Source of the DNA: Alterluteimonas quercicellularis
GTDB taxonomy: Bacteria; Pseudomonadota; Gammaproteobacteria; Xanthomonadales; Xanthomonadaceae
NCBI RefSeq assembly: GCF_021191635.1
Contig: NZ_JAIWPR010000005.1
Span: forward strand, 62,001 to 126,000
DNA length: 64,000 bases
Reading direction: 5' to 3'
Made by a program: the position numbers and the translations under genes. Positions 56,031 to 63,928 of the stretch are shown here, one piece after another. The notes under the pieces were generated by a model. That model saw only the letters and a list, made by a program, of their open reading frames with translations, was not told where the DNA came from and did no database searches. Positions within the stretch are counted from its first letter, which is position 1, and every line of letters starts with the position of its first letter.

Positions 56031-58503
56031 GGCGGCGCTCCAGCTGCGCGGCGGCGCGCTCCACCCGCGTGCGCCAGTCCTCGTTGCTGAGCCGGCCGCG
56101 CATGGCCTCGGCCCACAGCGGGAACGACAGCGGGGTGAACGAGCGCAGCGCGTGCAGCGACAGCGCGCGCCGCGCGCAGTCGTCCAGCGTCTCGCGCAGG
56201 CGCGCCACCTCCAGCTGCGCGGCGAACACCTCACGCTCGGCCTGCTCCAGCAGCATGTGCCCGGGGTCGAAGCGCTGCAGCACGTCGAACAGCAGGCCGC
56301 TGGAGGCCTGCAGCTGACGCAGCGAGCGCGGCGCGCGCCCCGGCAGCGAGGGCGGCAGCAGGCCGGCCACGCGCGCGATCTCGCGGAACTGGCGCCGCGC
56401 CAGCTCGCCGAGGTTGAGGCTCTCGCGCAGGTCGTCGAGCAGCCCGGCGGGATCGAGCAGCGCGCGCAGCCGCGGCTCGTCCATCGGCGCCTCGCGCGCC
56501 GGCGACAGCACCAGCCCGTAGTCGTTGACCGAGAACGCGAAGCTGTTGGCCTGCATCCGCGCCCAGCGCAGCGACAGCAGCGCGGCCAGCCCCTCGTGGA
56601 CCTGGCGCCCGGCGAAGGGGAACACGAACAGGTGCGCGCCGCCGCGCGCGCGGACCCATTCGGCCAGCAGCCGGCCGGGCCCCGGCAGCGCCGACAGCTT
56701 CGCCTGCAGCCGCAGCAGGCGGCCGATGGCGCGCAGCTCGGGCGCGTCGAAGCCGCCGTCGAAGGCGCGCTCCACCTCGCGCGCCAGCGCGCTCGACAGC
56801 GGCATGCGCCCGCCCATCCACTTCGGCACGCTGCCGTCGCCGCCCTTGGCCACGCGCACGTAGGCGGTCATGTCCTCCAGCCGCACCAGCTCCAGCAGGC
56901 GGCCGGCGAACTGGAAGCGGTCGCCGCGGCGCAGCCGGCCGACGAAGCTCTCCTCCACCGAGCCCAACCCGCCGCCGCGCAGGAACTGCACCCGCACCGC
57001 GCCGTCGCTGGCGATGGTGCCGATGGACAGCCGGTGGCGCAGGGCGACGCGGCGGTCCTCGACGCGGTAGACGCCGTCCTCGCCGCGCACCACGCGGCGG
57101 AAGTCGGGATAGTTCGACAGCGCGCGGCCGCCCTGCACCACGAAGTCCAGCACCGCCTGCCACATGGCGGGGGTCAGGTCGCGGAAGGCGTGGGCGCCGC
57201 GCACCTCCGCGTACAGCGCGTCGGCCTCGAAGCCGCCGCCCAGGGCCAGGGTGACGCAGTGCTGGGCCAGCACGTCCAGGCTGAGCCGCGGCGACGGCCG
57301 CGCCTCGATCTCGCCGCGCGCCACCGCCTCGCGCGCGGCGGCGTACTCCACCAGTTCCAGCGCGTGGGTGGGCACGCAGACCACGGTGCCCGACTCGCCG
57401 GGCCGGTGGCGGGCGCGGCCGGCGCGCTGCAGCAGGCGCGCCACGCCCTTGGGGCTGCCGAGCTGCAGCACCTGGTCGACCGCGGGGAAGTCCACGCCCA
57501 GGTCGAGGCTGGAGGTGGCCACCACGCAGCGCACGCTGCCCTCGCGCAGGCCCTGCTCGGCGGCGGCGCGCAGCGCGGGGTCGAGCGAGCCGTGGTGCAG
57601 CGCCAGCGTCTCCGGCGCCTCCGGCCACACCGAAGCGAGCGCGCGGTGCCACAGCTCGGCCTGCGAGCGGGTGTTGGCGAAGACCAGGCTGGTGCGCTCG
57701 GCCAGCAGCGTCTCCAGCACCCGCGGCAGTTGCGCCAGGCCCAGGTGGCCGGCCCAGGGGAAGCGCTCGTCCTCGGCCGGCAGCAGGGTGCGCAGGGCGA
57801 AGCCGCGCGGCGTCGCCCCCGCCACCACCGCGGCGTCGGGACGATCCGGCAGCAGGGCGTCGCGGGCCTCGTCGAGGTTGCCCAGCGTCGCCGACAGCCC
57901 CCAGGTGCGCAGCGCGGGATTCAGCGCGCGCAGCCGCGCCAGCCCCAGCTGCAGCAGCACGCCGCGCTTGTTGCCCAGCAGCTCGTGCCACTCGTCGACG
58001 ATCACGCAGCGCAGCCGCGCGAGCTGCGGCGCGGTGTCGGGGTAGGACAGCAGCAGCGCCAGCGATTCCGGCGTGATCACCAGCAGGTCGAGCCGGCCGG
58101 CGCGGGCCAGCCGCTTGTCGCGCGCGCTGGCGTCGCCGGTGCGCAGGCCGAGCTGCCAGTCCAGGCCCACCGCCTCGGTCGCCTCGCGCAGCGAGCGCAG
58201 GGTGTCGGCGGCGAGCGCGCGCAGCGGCGTGACCCACAGCACCTGCAGCTGCGGGCGGCGCTTGCCGCGGGGCGGCGCCGGCGCGTCGCGCTGGTCCGCC
58301 AGCGCCTCCAGCAGCGGCCCGCCGAACGCGGCCAGGGTCTTGCCGCTGCCGGTCGGCGTGTGCAGCAGGCCCGACTCGCCGGCCAGGTAGCGGCGCCAGA
58401 CCTCGCGCTGGAACGGCGCCGGGCGCCAGCCGCGCGCGGCGAACCAGGCCGCCAGCGGGGCGTCGAAAGCGCGCGCGCGGGCGCGACGGGCCGGCGCGGT
58501 CAC
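56020..58503 (-). CDS. Ligase-associated DEXH helicase (Lhr-type)
   Basis: An 827-residue superfamily 2 helicase of the short Lhr type. It has Q-like PFQREVWRRYLAGES, Walker A HTPTGSGKTLAAF, motif Ia TPLRALA, DEWH box VIVDEWHELLG, motif III GLSATLGN and motif VI LQRAGRARHRPGES, followed by the Lhr winged-helix and beta-sheet core (about 430-820). The GTG start overlaps the ligase stop (GTGA). It probably unwinds DNA-RNA or damaged duplexes for the associated nuclease and ligase. Confidence 0.94.
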   Translation of the reverse strand: MTAPARRARARAFDAPLAAWFAARGWRPAPFQREVWRRYLAGESGLLHTPTGSGKTLAAFGGPLLEALADQRDAPAPPRGKRRPQLQVLWVTPLRALAADTLRSLREATEAVGLDWQLGLRTGDASARDKRLARAGRLDLLVITPESLALLLSYPDTAPQLARLRCVIVDEWHELLGNKRGVLLQLGLARLRALNPALRTWGLSATLGNLDEARDALLPDRPDAAVVAGATPRGFALRTLLPAEDERFPWAGHLGLAQLPRVLETLLAERTSLVFANTRSQAELWHRALASVWPEAPETLALHHGSLDPALRAAAEQGLREGSVRCVVATSSLDLGVDFPAVDQVLQLGSPKGVARLLQRAGRARHRPGESGTVVCVPTHALELVEYAAAREAVARGEIEARPSPRLSLDVLAQHCVTLALGGGFEADALYAEVRGAHAFRDLTPAMWQAVLDFVVQGGRALSNYPDFRRVVRGEDGVYRVEDRRVALRHRLSIGTIASDGAVRVQFLRGGGLGSVEESFVGRLRRGDRFQFAGRLLELVRLEDMTAYVRVAKGGDGSVPKWMGGRMPLSSALAREVERAFDGGFDAPELRAIGRLLRLQAKLSALPGPGRLLAEWVRARGGAHLFVFPFAGRQVHEGLAALLSLRWARMQANSFAFSVNDYGLVLSPAREAPMDEPRLRALLDPAGLLDDLRESLNLGELARRQFREIARVAGLLPPSLPGRAPRSLRQLQASSGLLFDVLQRFDPGHMLLEQAEREVFAAQLEVARLRETLDDCARRALSLHALRSFTPLSFPLWAEAMRGRLSNEDWRTRVERAAAQLERRHGG

Positions 58504-60116
58504 CGCGCGAGCGCCTTCAGCGCGTCGAGCCGGTCCGCTTCGGCGATCGGCTTGTCGTGGCGCCAGCGCAGGATGCGCGGGAAGCGCACCGCCACCCCGG
58601 ACTTGTGGCGGCTGCTGCGGTTGACCGCCTCGAAGCCCAGCTCGAAGACGTGGTGGGCGGGCACCGAGCGCACCGGCCCGAAGCGCTCCAGGGTGTGCGC
58701 GCGGATCCAGCGGTCCAGCGCCAGGATCTCCTTGTCGTCCAGGCCGGAGTAGGCCTTGGCCACCGGCACCAGCGTGTCGCCGTCCCACAGGCCGAAGGTG
58801 TAGTCGGTGTACAGCGTGCTGCGGCGGCCGTGGCCGGACTGCGCGTACAGCAGCACCGCGTCCACGGTCAGCGGGTCGACCTTCCACTTCCACCAGTCGC
58901 CGCGGCGGCGGCCGGCCTGATAGGCGGAACCGCGGCGCTTGAGCATCAGCCCCTCCACGCCGCGCTCGCGCGACGCCTCGCGCAGCGCCGCGGCGGCCGC
59001 CCAGTCGGCCACGCGCACCTCGGGCGAAAGCACGATGCGCGGGTCGCCGTGCGCGGCCAGCAACTCGGCCAGCAGCGCACGGCGCGCGTCGAGCGGCCGC
59101 TCGCGCAGGTCCTCGCCGTCGAGTTCCAGCAGGTCGTAGGCCTGCACCCGCACCGGCGTGTCGGCCAGCGTCTTCGCGCCGGGCTTGAGCCGCTGGATGC
59201 GCTTCTGAAGCGCGGTGAACGGCATCGGCGCCTCGCCATCGGCCCAGGCCAGCAGTTCGCCGTCGATCACGCAGCGGCGCGGCAGCGAGGCCGCCGCGGC
59301 CTCGATCTCCGGGAAGCGCCCGTCCAGCCGCTCCTCGCCGCGCGACCACAGCGCGGCCTCGGCGTCGCGATGGATCAGCTGCAGGCGGATGCCGTCCCAC
59401 TTCCACTCCAGCAGCCAGTCGTCGATCGCGCCCAGGCGCTCGCCGGGCGAGGCCTCGGCCTCCAGTTCCAGCGGCGAGGCGAGGAAGAACGGGTACGGCT
59501 GCTGGCGGTCGGCCGGCAGCGCCTCGGGCGAGAGCAGGTCGCGCACGAACGCCGGCGTCGGCGCCCAGGTGCCGAGCATGCGCTGGGCGATGCGGGCGAT
59601 GTCCACGCCGCTCATCTCGGCCAGCGCCTGCTGCACCAGCCGCTGCGACACGCCCACCCGCAGCGCGCCGGTCAGCAGCTTGTTGAAGGCCAGCCGCTCC
59701 TCGAAGCACAGCGAGCGCCAGGCGCCGGTCACCACCGCGCGCCGCACCTCCGGCGCCTGGTTGGCCACCGGCAGCAGGCGGGCTTCGATCCAGTCCGCCA
59801 GGCCCAGGTCCGGTGCCGGCGCGGCCGGGTCGTCGAGCAGCAGGGCCAGGGTCTCGGCCAGGTCGCCGACCTGGTCGTAGCTGTCGTCGACCAGCCAGTC
59901 GGGCAGCCCCGCCTCGGCGGCGATCCACTCGCGCAGCTCGCGGGTGCCGGCGATGCGCCGCTTCGGCCCCGCCACCTTGCCGCCGGCGAGCAGGTGCAGC
60001 GCCCAGGCCGCGTCGCGCGGCGGGGCGTCGCGGAAGTAGGCGACCAGCGCCGCGCGCTTGTCGAGCGTGGCGGTGCTGCGGTCGAGCTCGGTGTACAGCG
60101 CGGCGAAGCGCCTCAC
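58500..60116 (-). CDS. ATP-dependent DNA ligase (ligase-associated repair type)
   Basis: A 538-residue ligase. It has an N-terminal helical DNA-binding domain (about 1-200), an adenylation domain with the nucleophile Lys239 in LLEWKWDGIRLQL, motif III-type CVIDGELLAW, and ERGVEGLMLKRRGS, and an OB-fold domain with AKAYSGLDDKEI and the final EVRF-type VAVRFPRILRWRHDKP. This combination and the operon place it in the bacterial LigC/LigB-like group for damage repair, distinct from the replicative NAD-dependent ligase. Start at 60116 is clean; 27 bases after the exonuclease stop. Confidence 0.94.
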   Translation of the reverse strand: MRRFAALYTELDRSTATLDKRAALVAYFRDAPPRDAAWALHLLAGGKVAGPKRRIAGTRELREWIAAEAGLPDWLVDDSYDQVGDLAETLALLLDDPAAPAPDLGLADWIEARLLPVANQAPEVRRAVVTGAWRSLCFEERLAFNKLLTGALRVGVSQRLVQQALAEMSGVDIARIAQRMLGTWAPTPAFVRDLLSPEALPADRQQPYPFFLASPLELEAEASPGERLGAIDDWLLEWKWDGIRLQLIHRDAEAALWSRGEERLDGRFPEIEAAAASLPRRCVIDGELLAWADGEAPMPFTALQKRIQRLKPGAKTLADTPVRVQAYDLLELDGEDLRERPLDARRALLAELLAAHGDPRIVLSPEVRVADWAAAAALREASRERGVEGLMLKRRGSAYQAGRRRGDWWKWKVDPLTVDAVLLYAQSGHGRRSTLYTDYTFGLWDGDTLVPVAKAYSGLDDKEILALDRWIRAHTLERFGPVRSVPAHHVFELGFEAVNRSSRHKSGVAVRFPRILRWRHDKPIAEADRLDALKALAR

Positions 60117-60143
60117 CGCGGCGCCTCCGTCGGCCGGCCCGGC

Positions 60144-61151
60144 TCAGTCCTCATCGCCATAACCTGTCCGGAACGCCTCGGCCGCGACGCCGTCCTCGAC
60201 CAGCGCGCGGACGATGGCGTCGGTGTTGCCGTGGGTGGCGATCACCCGCCGCGCGCCGGTTTCGCGCACGGTGCGCATCAGGTCCGGCCAGTCGGCGTGG
60301 TCGGAGACCACGAAGCCGCGGTCGTAGTTGCGCCGGCGGCGGTTGCCGCGCAACCGCATCCAGCCCGAGGCGAAGCCGGTCTGCGCGCGGCGGAAGCGGC
60401 GCATCCATGCGCTGCCGGCGGCCGAAGGCGGCGCCAGCACCAGCTCGCCCGCGAAATCTCGGCCCTTCTCCTCCTCCGCCACCGGGCGCGTCGGCGGCAG
60501 GTCCACCCCGGCCTCGCGGTACACCTGCACGCCCGCTGCGATCGCGCCGTGCAGCAGCACCGGCCGCCGCTCGTGTGCGCCGATCTCGGCCAGCACGCGC
60601 TGCGCCTTGCCCAGCGCGTAGCAGAACAGCACCGCGGCCTCGCCGCGCGCCTCGCAGCGGCGTCGCCAGTCGACGATGTCGGCGGCGACCGCCGCGGTGT
60701 CCGGCCAGCGATACACCGGCAGCCCGAACGTCGCCTCGGTGATGAAGGTGTCGCAGGGCACGACCTCGAACGGCGCGCAGGTGGGATCGGCCTGGCGCTT
60801 GTAGTCGCCGGAGGCCACCCAGACCTCGCCGCCAGCCTCGATGCGCACCTGCACCGAGCCCAGCACGTGCCCGGCCGGGTGCAGCGACACCGTAGCCGCG
60901 CCCAGCACGAAGCGCTCGCCGTGCGCGTAGGCGCGGTAGCGCTGCTCGCCCAGCCGCCAGCGCAGGATCGGCAGCGAGGCCTCGCTGCAGTGGTACTCGC
61001 CCATGCCCCCGCGCGCATGGTCGCCGTGGCCGTGGGTGATCACCGCGCGCGGCACCGGGCGCCACGGATCGATGTGGAAATCGCCGGCGGGGCAGTAGAG
61101 ACCGTCGGCGGTGAGAACGACGAGGTCGCGGGAGACGGGCATGTGGGACAT
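60144..61151 (-). CDS. Ligase-associated DNA exonuclease (MBL-fold)
   Basis: A 335-residue metallo-beta-lactamase-fold nuclease of the beta-CASP type. The metal motif THGHGDHARGG is clear. Following parts are GSVQVRIEAGGEVWVASGDYK, FITEATFGLP and the C-terminal VVSDHADWPDLM. Three in-frame starts are possible: GTG at 61172, ATG at 61151 and ATG at 61142. I chose 61151, with no strong Shine-Dalgarno to decide; DLVVLTADGLYCPAGD is the conserved beginning. It is the first gene of the repair operon. Its 5' side faces the distal end of the cassette array. Confidence 0.92.
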   Translation of the reverse strand: MSHMPVSRDLVVLTADGLYCPAGDFHIDPWRPVPRAVITHGHGDHARGGMGEYHCSEASLPILRWRLGEQRYRAYAHGERFVLGAATVSLHPAGHVLGSVQVRIEAGGEVWVASGDYKRQADPTCAPFEVVPCDTFITEATFGLPVYRWPDTAAVAADIVDWRRRCEARGEAAVLFCYALGKAQRVLAEIGAHERRPVLLHGAIAAGVQVYREAGVDLPPTRPVAEEEKGRDFAGELVLAPPSAAGSAWMRRFRRAQTGFASGWMRLRGNRRRRNYDRGFVVSDHADWPDLMRTVRETGARRVIATHGNTDAIVRALVEDGVAAEAFRTGYGDED

Positions 61152-61258
61152 CAGGGCATGGCGCGCGTGCACGCGGTGCCAAGCCTGGGTGGGGGGTGTC
61201 TCAGTGGCTGAGACGCTGGGCGAGCGGTGCCGGCCGTGACCCTATCGATGACCATGCT

Positions 61259-61319
61259 GGTTAACGCCCTGGATTAAGGCGCTCCGCGAAGCGGCATCGG
61301 CTTGAATGAATTGTTAGGC
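61259..61319 (-). repeat. attC site 1 (array-distal end)
   Basis: A 61-base aadA-type attC with the minus-strand 5' core GCCTAAC (61319-61313), the central CGCTTCGCGG hairpin tip, and a degenerate 3' core (GTTAACC). It ends the cassette array beside the exonuclease gene. The stop codon of cassette F lies in the 5' core. Confidence 0.88.
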
Positions 61320-61586
61320 ATCAAGCCTACACCAGAAGGCAACGGTGTATTTGTCCAGGCTAATGGACTCCCAGTCCGCCGACTCGTGGATTGGCATGTT
61401 GAGCGTGATAATCTTGAGGCCAACGTGGCTGGAGAATTCAGACAGAAGAATCTCAGCTGCGCCGGCGCCCAGCGAATGAGTGGCGCGGAAGTGCTTGAAC
61501 GTGTCCGTTGTCTTGTCCGGGCCAACATGAATAGCGCCGCGATCGAGCAGTGTGTCGCCCTCAAATAGCCCAAGATCAACTCGCAT
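61314..61586 (-). CDS. Cassette F protein, unknown, 90 residues
   Basis: An ATG-started protein beginning MRVDLGLFEGDTLLDRG and ending TVAFWCRLDA. It is predicted soluble, with alternating strands (LKIITLNMPI, YTVAFWC) and no signal peptide. Its TAA stop lies inside the GCCTAAC core of attC 1, as is normal for integron cassettes. The A+T-richer codon use contrasts with the core genes. No family recognised. Confidence 0.65.
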   Translation of the reverse strand: MRVDLGLFEGDTLLDRGAIHVGPDKTTDTFKHFRATHSLGAGAAEILLSEFSSHVGLKIITLNMPIHESADWESISLDKYTVAFWCRLDA

Positions 61587-61600
61587 AGTCTGCTCTTGAT

Positions 61601-61660
61601 GCCTAACGCCTGAATTAAGCCGCGCCGCGAAGCGGCGTCGGCTTGAATGAATTTTTAGCG
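61601..61660 (-). repeat. attC site 2 (partly decayed)
   Basis: A 60-base copy nearly identical to the consensus, with the intact GTTAGGC core on its minus-strand 3' side (61607-61601). The other core is altered (GCTAAAA instead of GCCTAAC), which would weaken recombination. Confidence 0.85.
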
Positions 61661-61691
61661 CCCACTTGCGATCTCTGCCAGAAGTGCTTTT

Positions 61692-61939
61692 CTAAGGTTG
61701 TCCGCGCATGCCGATATTGTTTATGACTGTAGTGCGCGTACCGATGTTTGTTGCTGAAACCGAAATCACATCTTGTTTGTGCCTACCTGGGAAGAACAGA
61801 GTGCTTATGTTGCAGTACGCACGCAGGCGTATCCGCTCGGAGCGACGAGCCAATAAATGGCGACAAGAGCTGCGGCAAGTGCGCCAAGACCGGAAACCCA
61901 GTCGGCGAGCGAACCCCAATTGATCTGCCAAGTGCACAT
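61692..61939 (-). pseudogene. Cassette E: frameshifted small membrane protein
   Basis: The ATG at 61939 opens a frame MCTWQINWGSLADWVSGLG, continuing ALAAALVAIYWL, which runs off into a TAA at 61805. The adjacent frame then continues RRSERIRLRAYC and KQDVISVSATNIGTRTTVINN to a TAG at 61692. Together they give one sensible protein: an N-terminal membrane helix followed by a cytoplasmic beta-rich domain. The length of 248 bases is not a multiple of three, so a one-base insertion or deletion near the IYWL codons (about 61845-61860) has broken it, or the sequence has an error there. The flanking attC sites are also decayed. Confidence 0.6.
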
Positions 61940-61951
61940 ATGATGGTTGGG

Positions 61952-62010
61952 GCGCCAGCGCCTGAGTTAAGCCGCGCCGCGAAGGCGTCGGCTTAAATGA
62001 ATTGTTAGGG
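61952..62010 (-). repeat. attC site 3 (decayed)
   Basis: A 59-base copy with CCCTAAC core at 62010-62004 but two bases missing in the hairpin (CGCGAAGGCG instead of CGCGAAGCGGCG), and the opposite core is mutated (CGCTGGCG in place of CGTTAGGC). Recombination here should be poor. Confidence 0.8.
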
Positions 62011-62382
62011 AGCACCCGTGGCCTCGGGAAAGGGAAGGCCGACACGGAACATCATGCCTCCCTGCTCAGCGGGCCAGAATGCAATTAGTAACGAAACAGC
62101 CTTGCCGCAGAAAGTAGCGTCCCAACGCTCATAAGTCGTCGGATTGTCCCCCTCTGTGTTGTCGTTGCCCGGTGGGGAGAACGACTCTGGAAGCACTTGA
62201 GCCTCTACGGCCTCTACGGTAGGGCAGTTGAATTGACTTGGACCTAGCAGTGCCACCGTCCTGAGCGTGTCTACGAGTAGCGTCTCGTTTGCTGTGGTAT
62301 CGCCGGTAAAGCGCACCTGTTGAGCGAATGCAGGAAGCGAAGATGCCAAGACGGCAGCGAGAATTAACGCCCGAACTATCAT
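62005..62382 (-). CDS. Cassette D: small secreted protein
   Basis: A 125-residue protein with a clear signal peptide (MIVRALILAAVLASSLPAFAQ, cleavage after AFA). Mature part begins QQVRFTGDTTANETLLVDTL, contains two cysteines (QFNCPTVEA and DATFCGKAV) that could form a disulfide, and ends GLPFPEATGAP. Stop codon lies in the attC 3 core. The family is not recognised; the product is probably periplasmic. An eight-residue earlier start overlapping attC 4 is less likely. Confidence 0.7.
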   Translation of the reverse strand: MIVRALILAAVLASSLPAFAQQVRFTGDTTANETLLVDTLRTVALLGPSQFNCPTVEAVEAQVLPESFSPPGNDNTEGDNPTTYERWDATFCGKAVSLLIAFWPAEQGGMMFRVGLPFPEATGAP

Positions 62383-62397
62383 GCTGTCTCCTGTACC

Positions 62398-62457
62398 CCC
62401 TAACACCTGGATTAACCCGTGCCGCGAAGCGGCGTTGGCTTGAATGAACTGTTAGGC
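62398..62457 (-). repeat. attC site 4
   Basis: A 60-base copy with both cores intact on the minus strand (GCCTAAC at 62457-62451, GTTAGGG at 62404-62398) and several compensating or neutral changes in the stem. Confidence 0.87.
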
Positions 62458-62712
62458 CGCATCTGACCGCGCAATGGCCCAGCACAGCGCTGCCGCCAAG
62501 CCAGCCCAGATGATGCCCGTTGTGAAGCGCACGGTGAGCAGGTAGGCCGCGACAGCGCCGCAAGCCGAATCCACCAGTGTGCATACCGCAATCTTACGCT
62601 GCCGCTTAAGCCGAGCGACCTCCACAGCGCGCGTGGCGCGGATCTCCCCTTGTGCCTGAAGATCGGACTCCATAATCGCCCGCGCGATTGCGCCAGCTTG
62701 AGTCTTGCTCAT
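62452..62712 (-). CDS. Cassette C: small membrane protein
   Basis: An 86-residue protein with a basic helical N terminus (KTQAGAIARAIMESDLQAQG, ATRAVEVARLKRQRK) and two hydrophobic helices (about 47-60 AVCTLVDSACGAVAAYLL and 66-82 GIIWAGLAAALCWAIA). The stop is inside the attC 4 core. Likely an inner-membrane hairpin protein; no family recognised. Confidence 0.65.
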   Translation of the reverse strand: MSKTQAGAIARAIMESDLQAQGEIRATRAVEVARLKRQRKIAVCTLVDSACGAVAAYLLTVRFTTGIIWAGLAAALCWAIARSDAA

Positions 62713-62735
62713 GGCCCCGTGCACCTCCCCGTGCG

Positions 62736-62795
62736 GCTTAACGCCTGAACTAAGCCACGCTGCGAAGCGGCGTCGGCTTGAATGAATTGTTAGGC
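62736..62795 (-). repeat. attC site 5
   Basis: A 60-base copy with GCCTAAC (62795-62789) and GTTAAGC (62742-62736) cores. The cassette B coding frame reads through it. Confidence 0.87.
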
Positions 62796-63103
62796 ACCGC
62801 CACGCGGAGTGGGTGCGCCGGATTGTCACGGATGAACGCCTCAACCTCCGACAGCCTGTCCGGAAGCGGCGCCCCGGAAGTGCTGCGATAGCTGAAGAAG
62901 CGGAAGCCTGCGACAAACAGCGCCTGCACTTTTTCCCATTGTTCTAGGTCTCGCGCAGGCGGCGCCTTGAACGAGCGACCCATCTCATGAATCGTGCCGC
63001 CGCAACTTGGGCAGACAGCCAACAAGTCTTGGCGAGGAGCCACCTTGAAGCTCTTGCGACAGTCAAAGCAGGCGTGTGCAATCAAGTATCGTGGGCTCGG
63101 CAT
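62750..63103 (-). CDS. Cassette B: zinc-ribbon protein extending through attC
   Basis: A 117-residue protein. The N terminus has two CxxC pairs (CFDCRKSF and VCPSCGG) that should bind one zinc ion; the middle is helical (LEQWEKVQALFVAGFRFFSYR). The last dozen residues (NNSFKPTPLRSVA) are encoded by attC 5 itself, so the frame is open across the recombination site and stops at 62750. An in-frame GTG three codons upstream is possible. Such attC-encoded tails are a common sign of cassette proteins. Function unknown. Confidence 0.68.
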   Translation of the reverse strand: MPSPRYLIAHACFDCRKSFKVAPRQDLLAVCPSCGGTIHEMGRSFKAPPARDLEQWEKVQALFVAGFRFFSYRSTSGAPLPDRLSEVEAFIRDNPAHPLRVAVPNNSFKPTPLRSVA

Positions 63104-63122
63104 GCGATTCACCTGCTAAGGC

Positions 63123-63182
63123 GCCTAACGCCTGAATTAAGCCGCGCCGCGAAGCGGCGTCGGCTTGAATGGATTGTTAGGT
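63123..63182 (-). repeat. attC site 6
   Basis: A 60-base copy with ACCTAAC (63182-63176) and GTTAGGC (63129-63123) cores and a fully paired arm, the closest to consensus in the array. Confidence 0.88.
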
Positions 63183-63659
63183 GCGTGTTCGACGACGCAC
63201 TACGATCTGTTGCGTAATGCGGCGATTAATCTTGCGCTTCCATTCAAGTTGCTTGGGCGAGAGGTTGCGCGTCAGGCGGGTCGACACAAGGAAATCATAC
63301 TCAGAATCATAGATGAAGCCGAGCTTTAGCCCGTGGTGAATTACGTCAAGATTTGCATTGGCGCAAGGATCTTTTGCTATTCGCTTGAGACCGTCGAACA
63401 GCTTCCCAGTGGAAATTCCGAGGAATCGATTAATACAGACGTTTCCGACGTAGGTTGATTCGCCTGTTACTCGATTTGTGATGTAGCAGTGCTCTTTGAT
63501 CTCCTGGCCGCAGGGACAGTGATCGAAGTCCTCAGTGATCTCCACGCCAACTAAGTCCCACTCGGTGCGCGCCACGTCAAACCGATCCGACTGCGAAAGA
63601 GGAAGGATGTGTGCTTTTAGCCTTTCGAGGTTGTGCTCCACTGCGGCCTCCAAACGCAC
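63177..63659 (-). CDS. Cassette A: Cys-rich protein of unknown function
   Basis: A 160-residue protein from a GTG directly at the cassette boundary. A central part, HCPCGQEIKEHCYITN...VGNVCINRF (about 47-78), has four cysteines and two histidines in a treble-clef-like spacing, so it probably binds zinc. The C terminus is strongly basic (RKINRRITQQIVVRRRTRT), suggesting nucleic-acid contact. No signal peptide. Stop lies in the attC 6 core. Base composition is much less G+C-rich than core genes. It is the first cassette if the array is read from its higher-coordinate end. Confidence 0.65.
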   Translation of the reverse strand: MRLEAAVEHNLERLKAHILPLSQSDRFDVARTEWDLVGVEITEDFDHCPCGQEIKEHCYITNRVTGESTYVGNVCINRFLGISTGKLFDGLKRIAKDPCANANLDVIHHGLKLGFIYDSEYDFLVSTRLTRNLSPKQLEWKRKINRRITQQIVVRRRTRT

Positions 63660-63674
63660 CTAACTACTATTATC
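63658..63674 (-). promoter_or_regulatory. Cassette-entry core with a -10-like box
   Basis: On the minus strand GATAAT (63674-63669) stands next to a GTTAGGT core (63664-63658) at the very start of cassette A. No matching attC partner core lies 60 bases away, so this may be an attI-like entry site or the remains of one. A weak -35 (GGTGCA) is 17 bases upstream of GATAAT. A short hairpin (CCCGC, GCAA, GCGGG) is adjacent. Confidence 0.35.
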
Positions 63675-63928
63675 CCGCGCAAGCGGGGCGTTGCACCCGA
63701 GTATGCCTGCACTTCGCAGCAGGCACCACTGGAGAAATTCCCACGTCAAATCAGCGGATTGGCGACTGATGGCGAGCGTCGACGTCGGTCAGGCTGCGTG
63801 CGTTATCAGGCGTGTGGAAGCGCGTGGTGTTACCGGGCAAGGACGGAGGGATAACAGGTCTACCGTAGACGCTATCAGGCCCCCTCGCTCCTGCTACCGA
63901 ACGGTCGAGCATCCGGTTCAAGCCTGCA
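63665..63928. other. Non-coding flank of the cassette array
   Basis: A 264-base stretch without a credible gene on either strand. No integrase start and no repeats seen apart from the entry core. Confidence 0.5.

Noticed and set aside
61259-61319. Strong similarity of the repeats to the attC site of aadA resistance cassettes
   Set aside because: No aminoglycoside adenylyltransferase or other resistance gene is encoded; the similarity is limited to the recombination site.
61692-62045. A 117-codon minus-strand frame spanning attC 3
   Set aside because: Its first half is attC and cassette DNA in a wrong frame; only the second half belongs to the frameshifted cassette E protein.
61259-63182. 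Regular repeats suggestive of a CRISPR array
   Set aside because: Repeats are imperfect palindromes of 60 bases with variable spacers of 240-390 bases containing ORFs, so attC sites explain them.
63633-63854. A plus-strand 73-codon frame next to the array, considered as an integrase start
   Set aside because: Its residues show no tyrosine recombinase features and it runs across the cassette A start.
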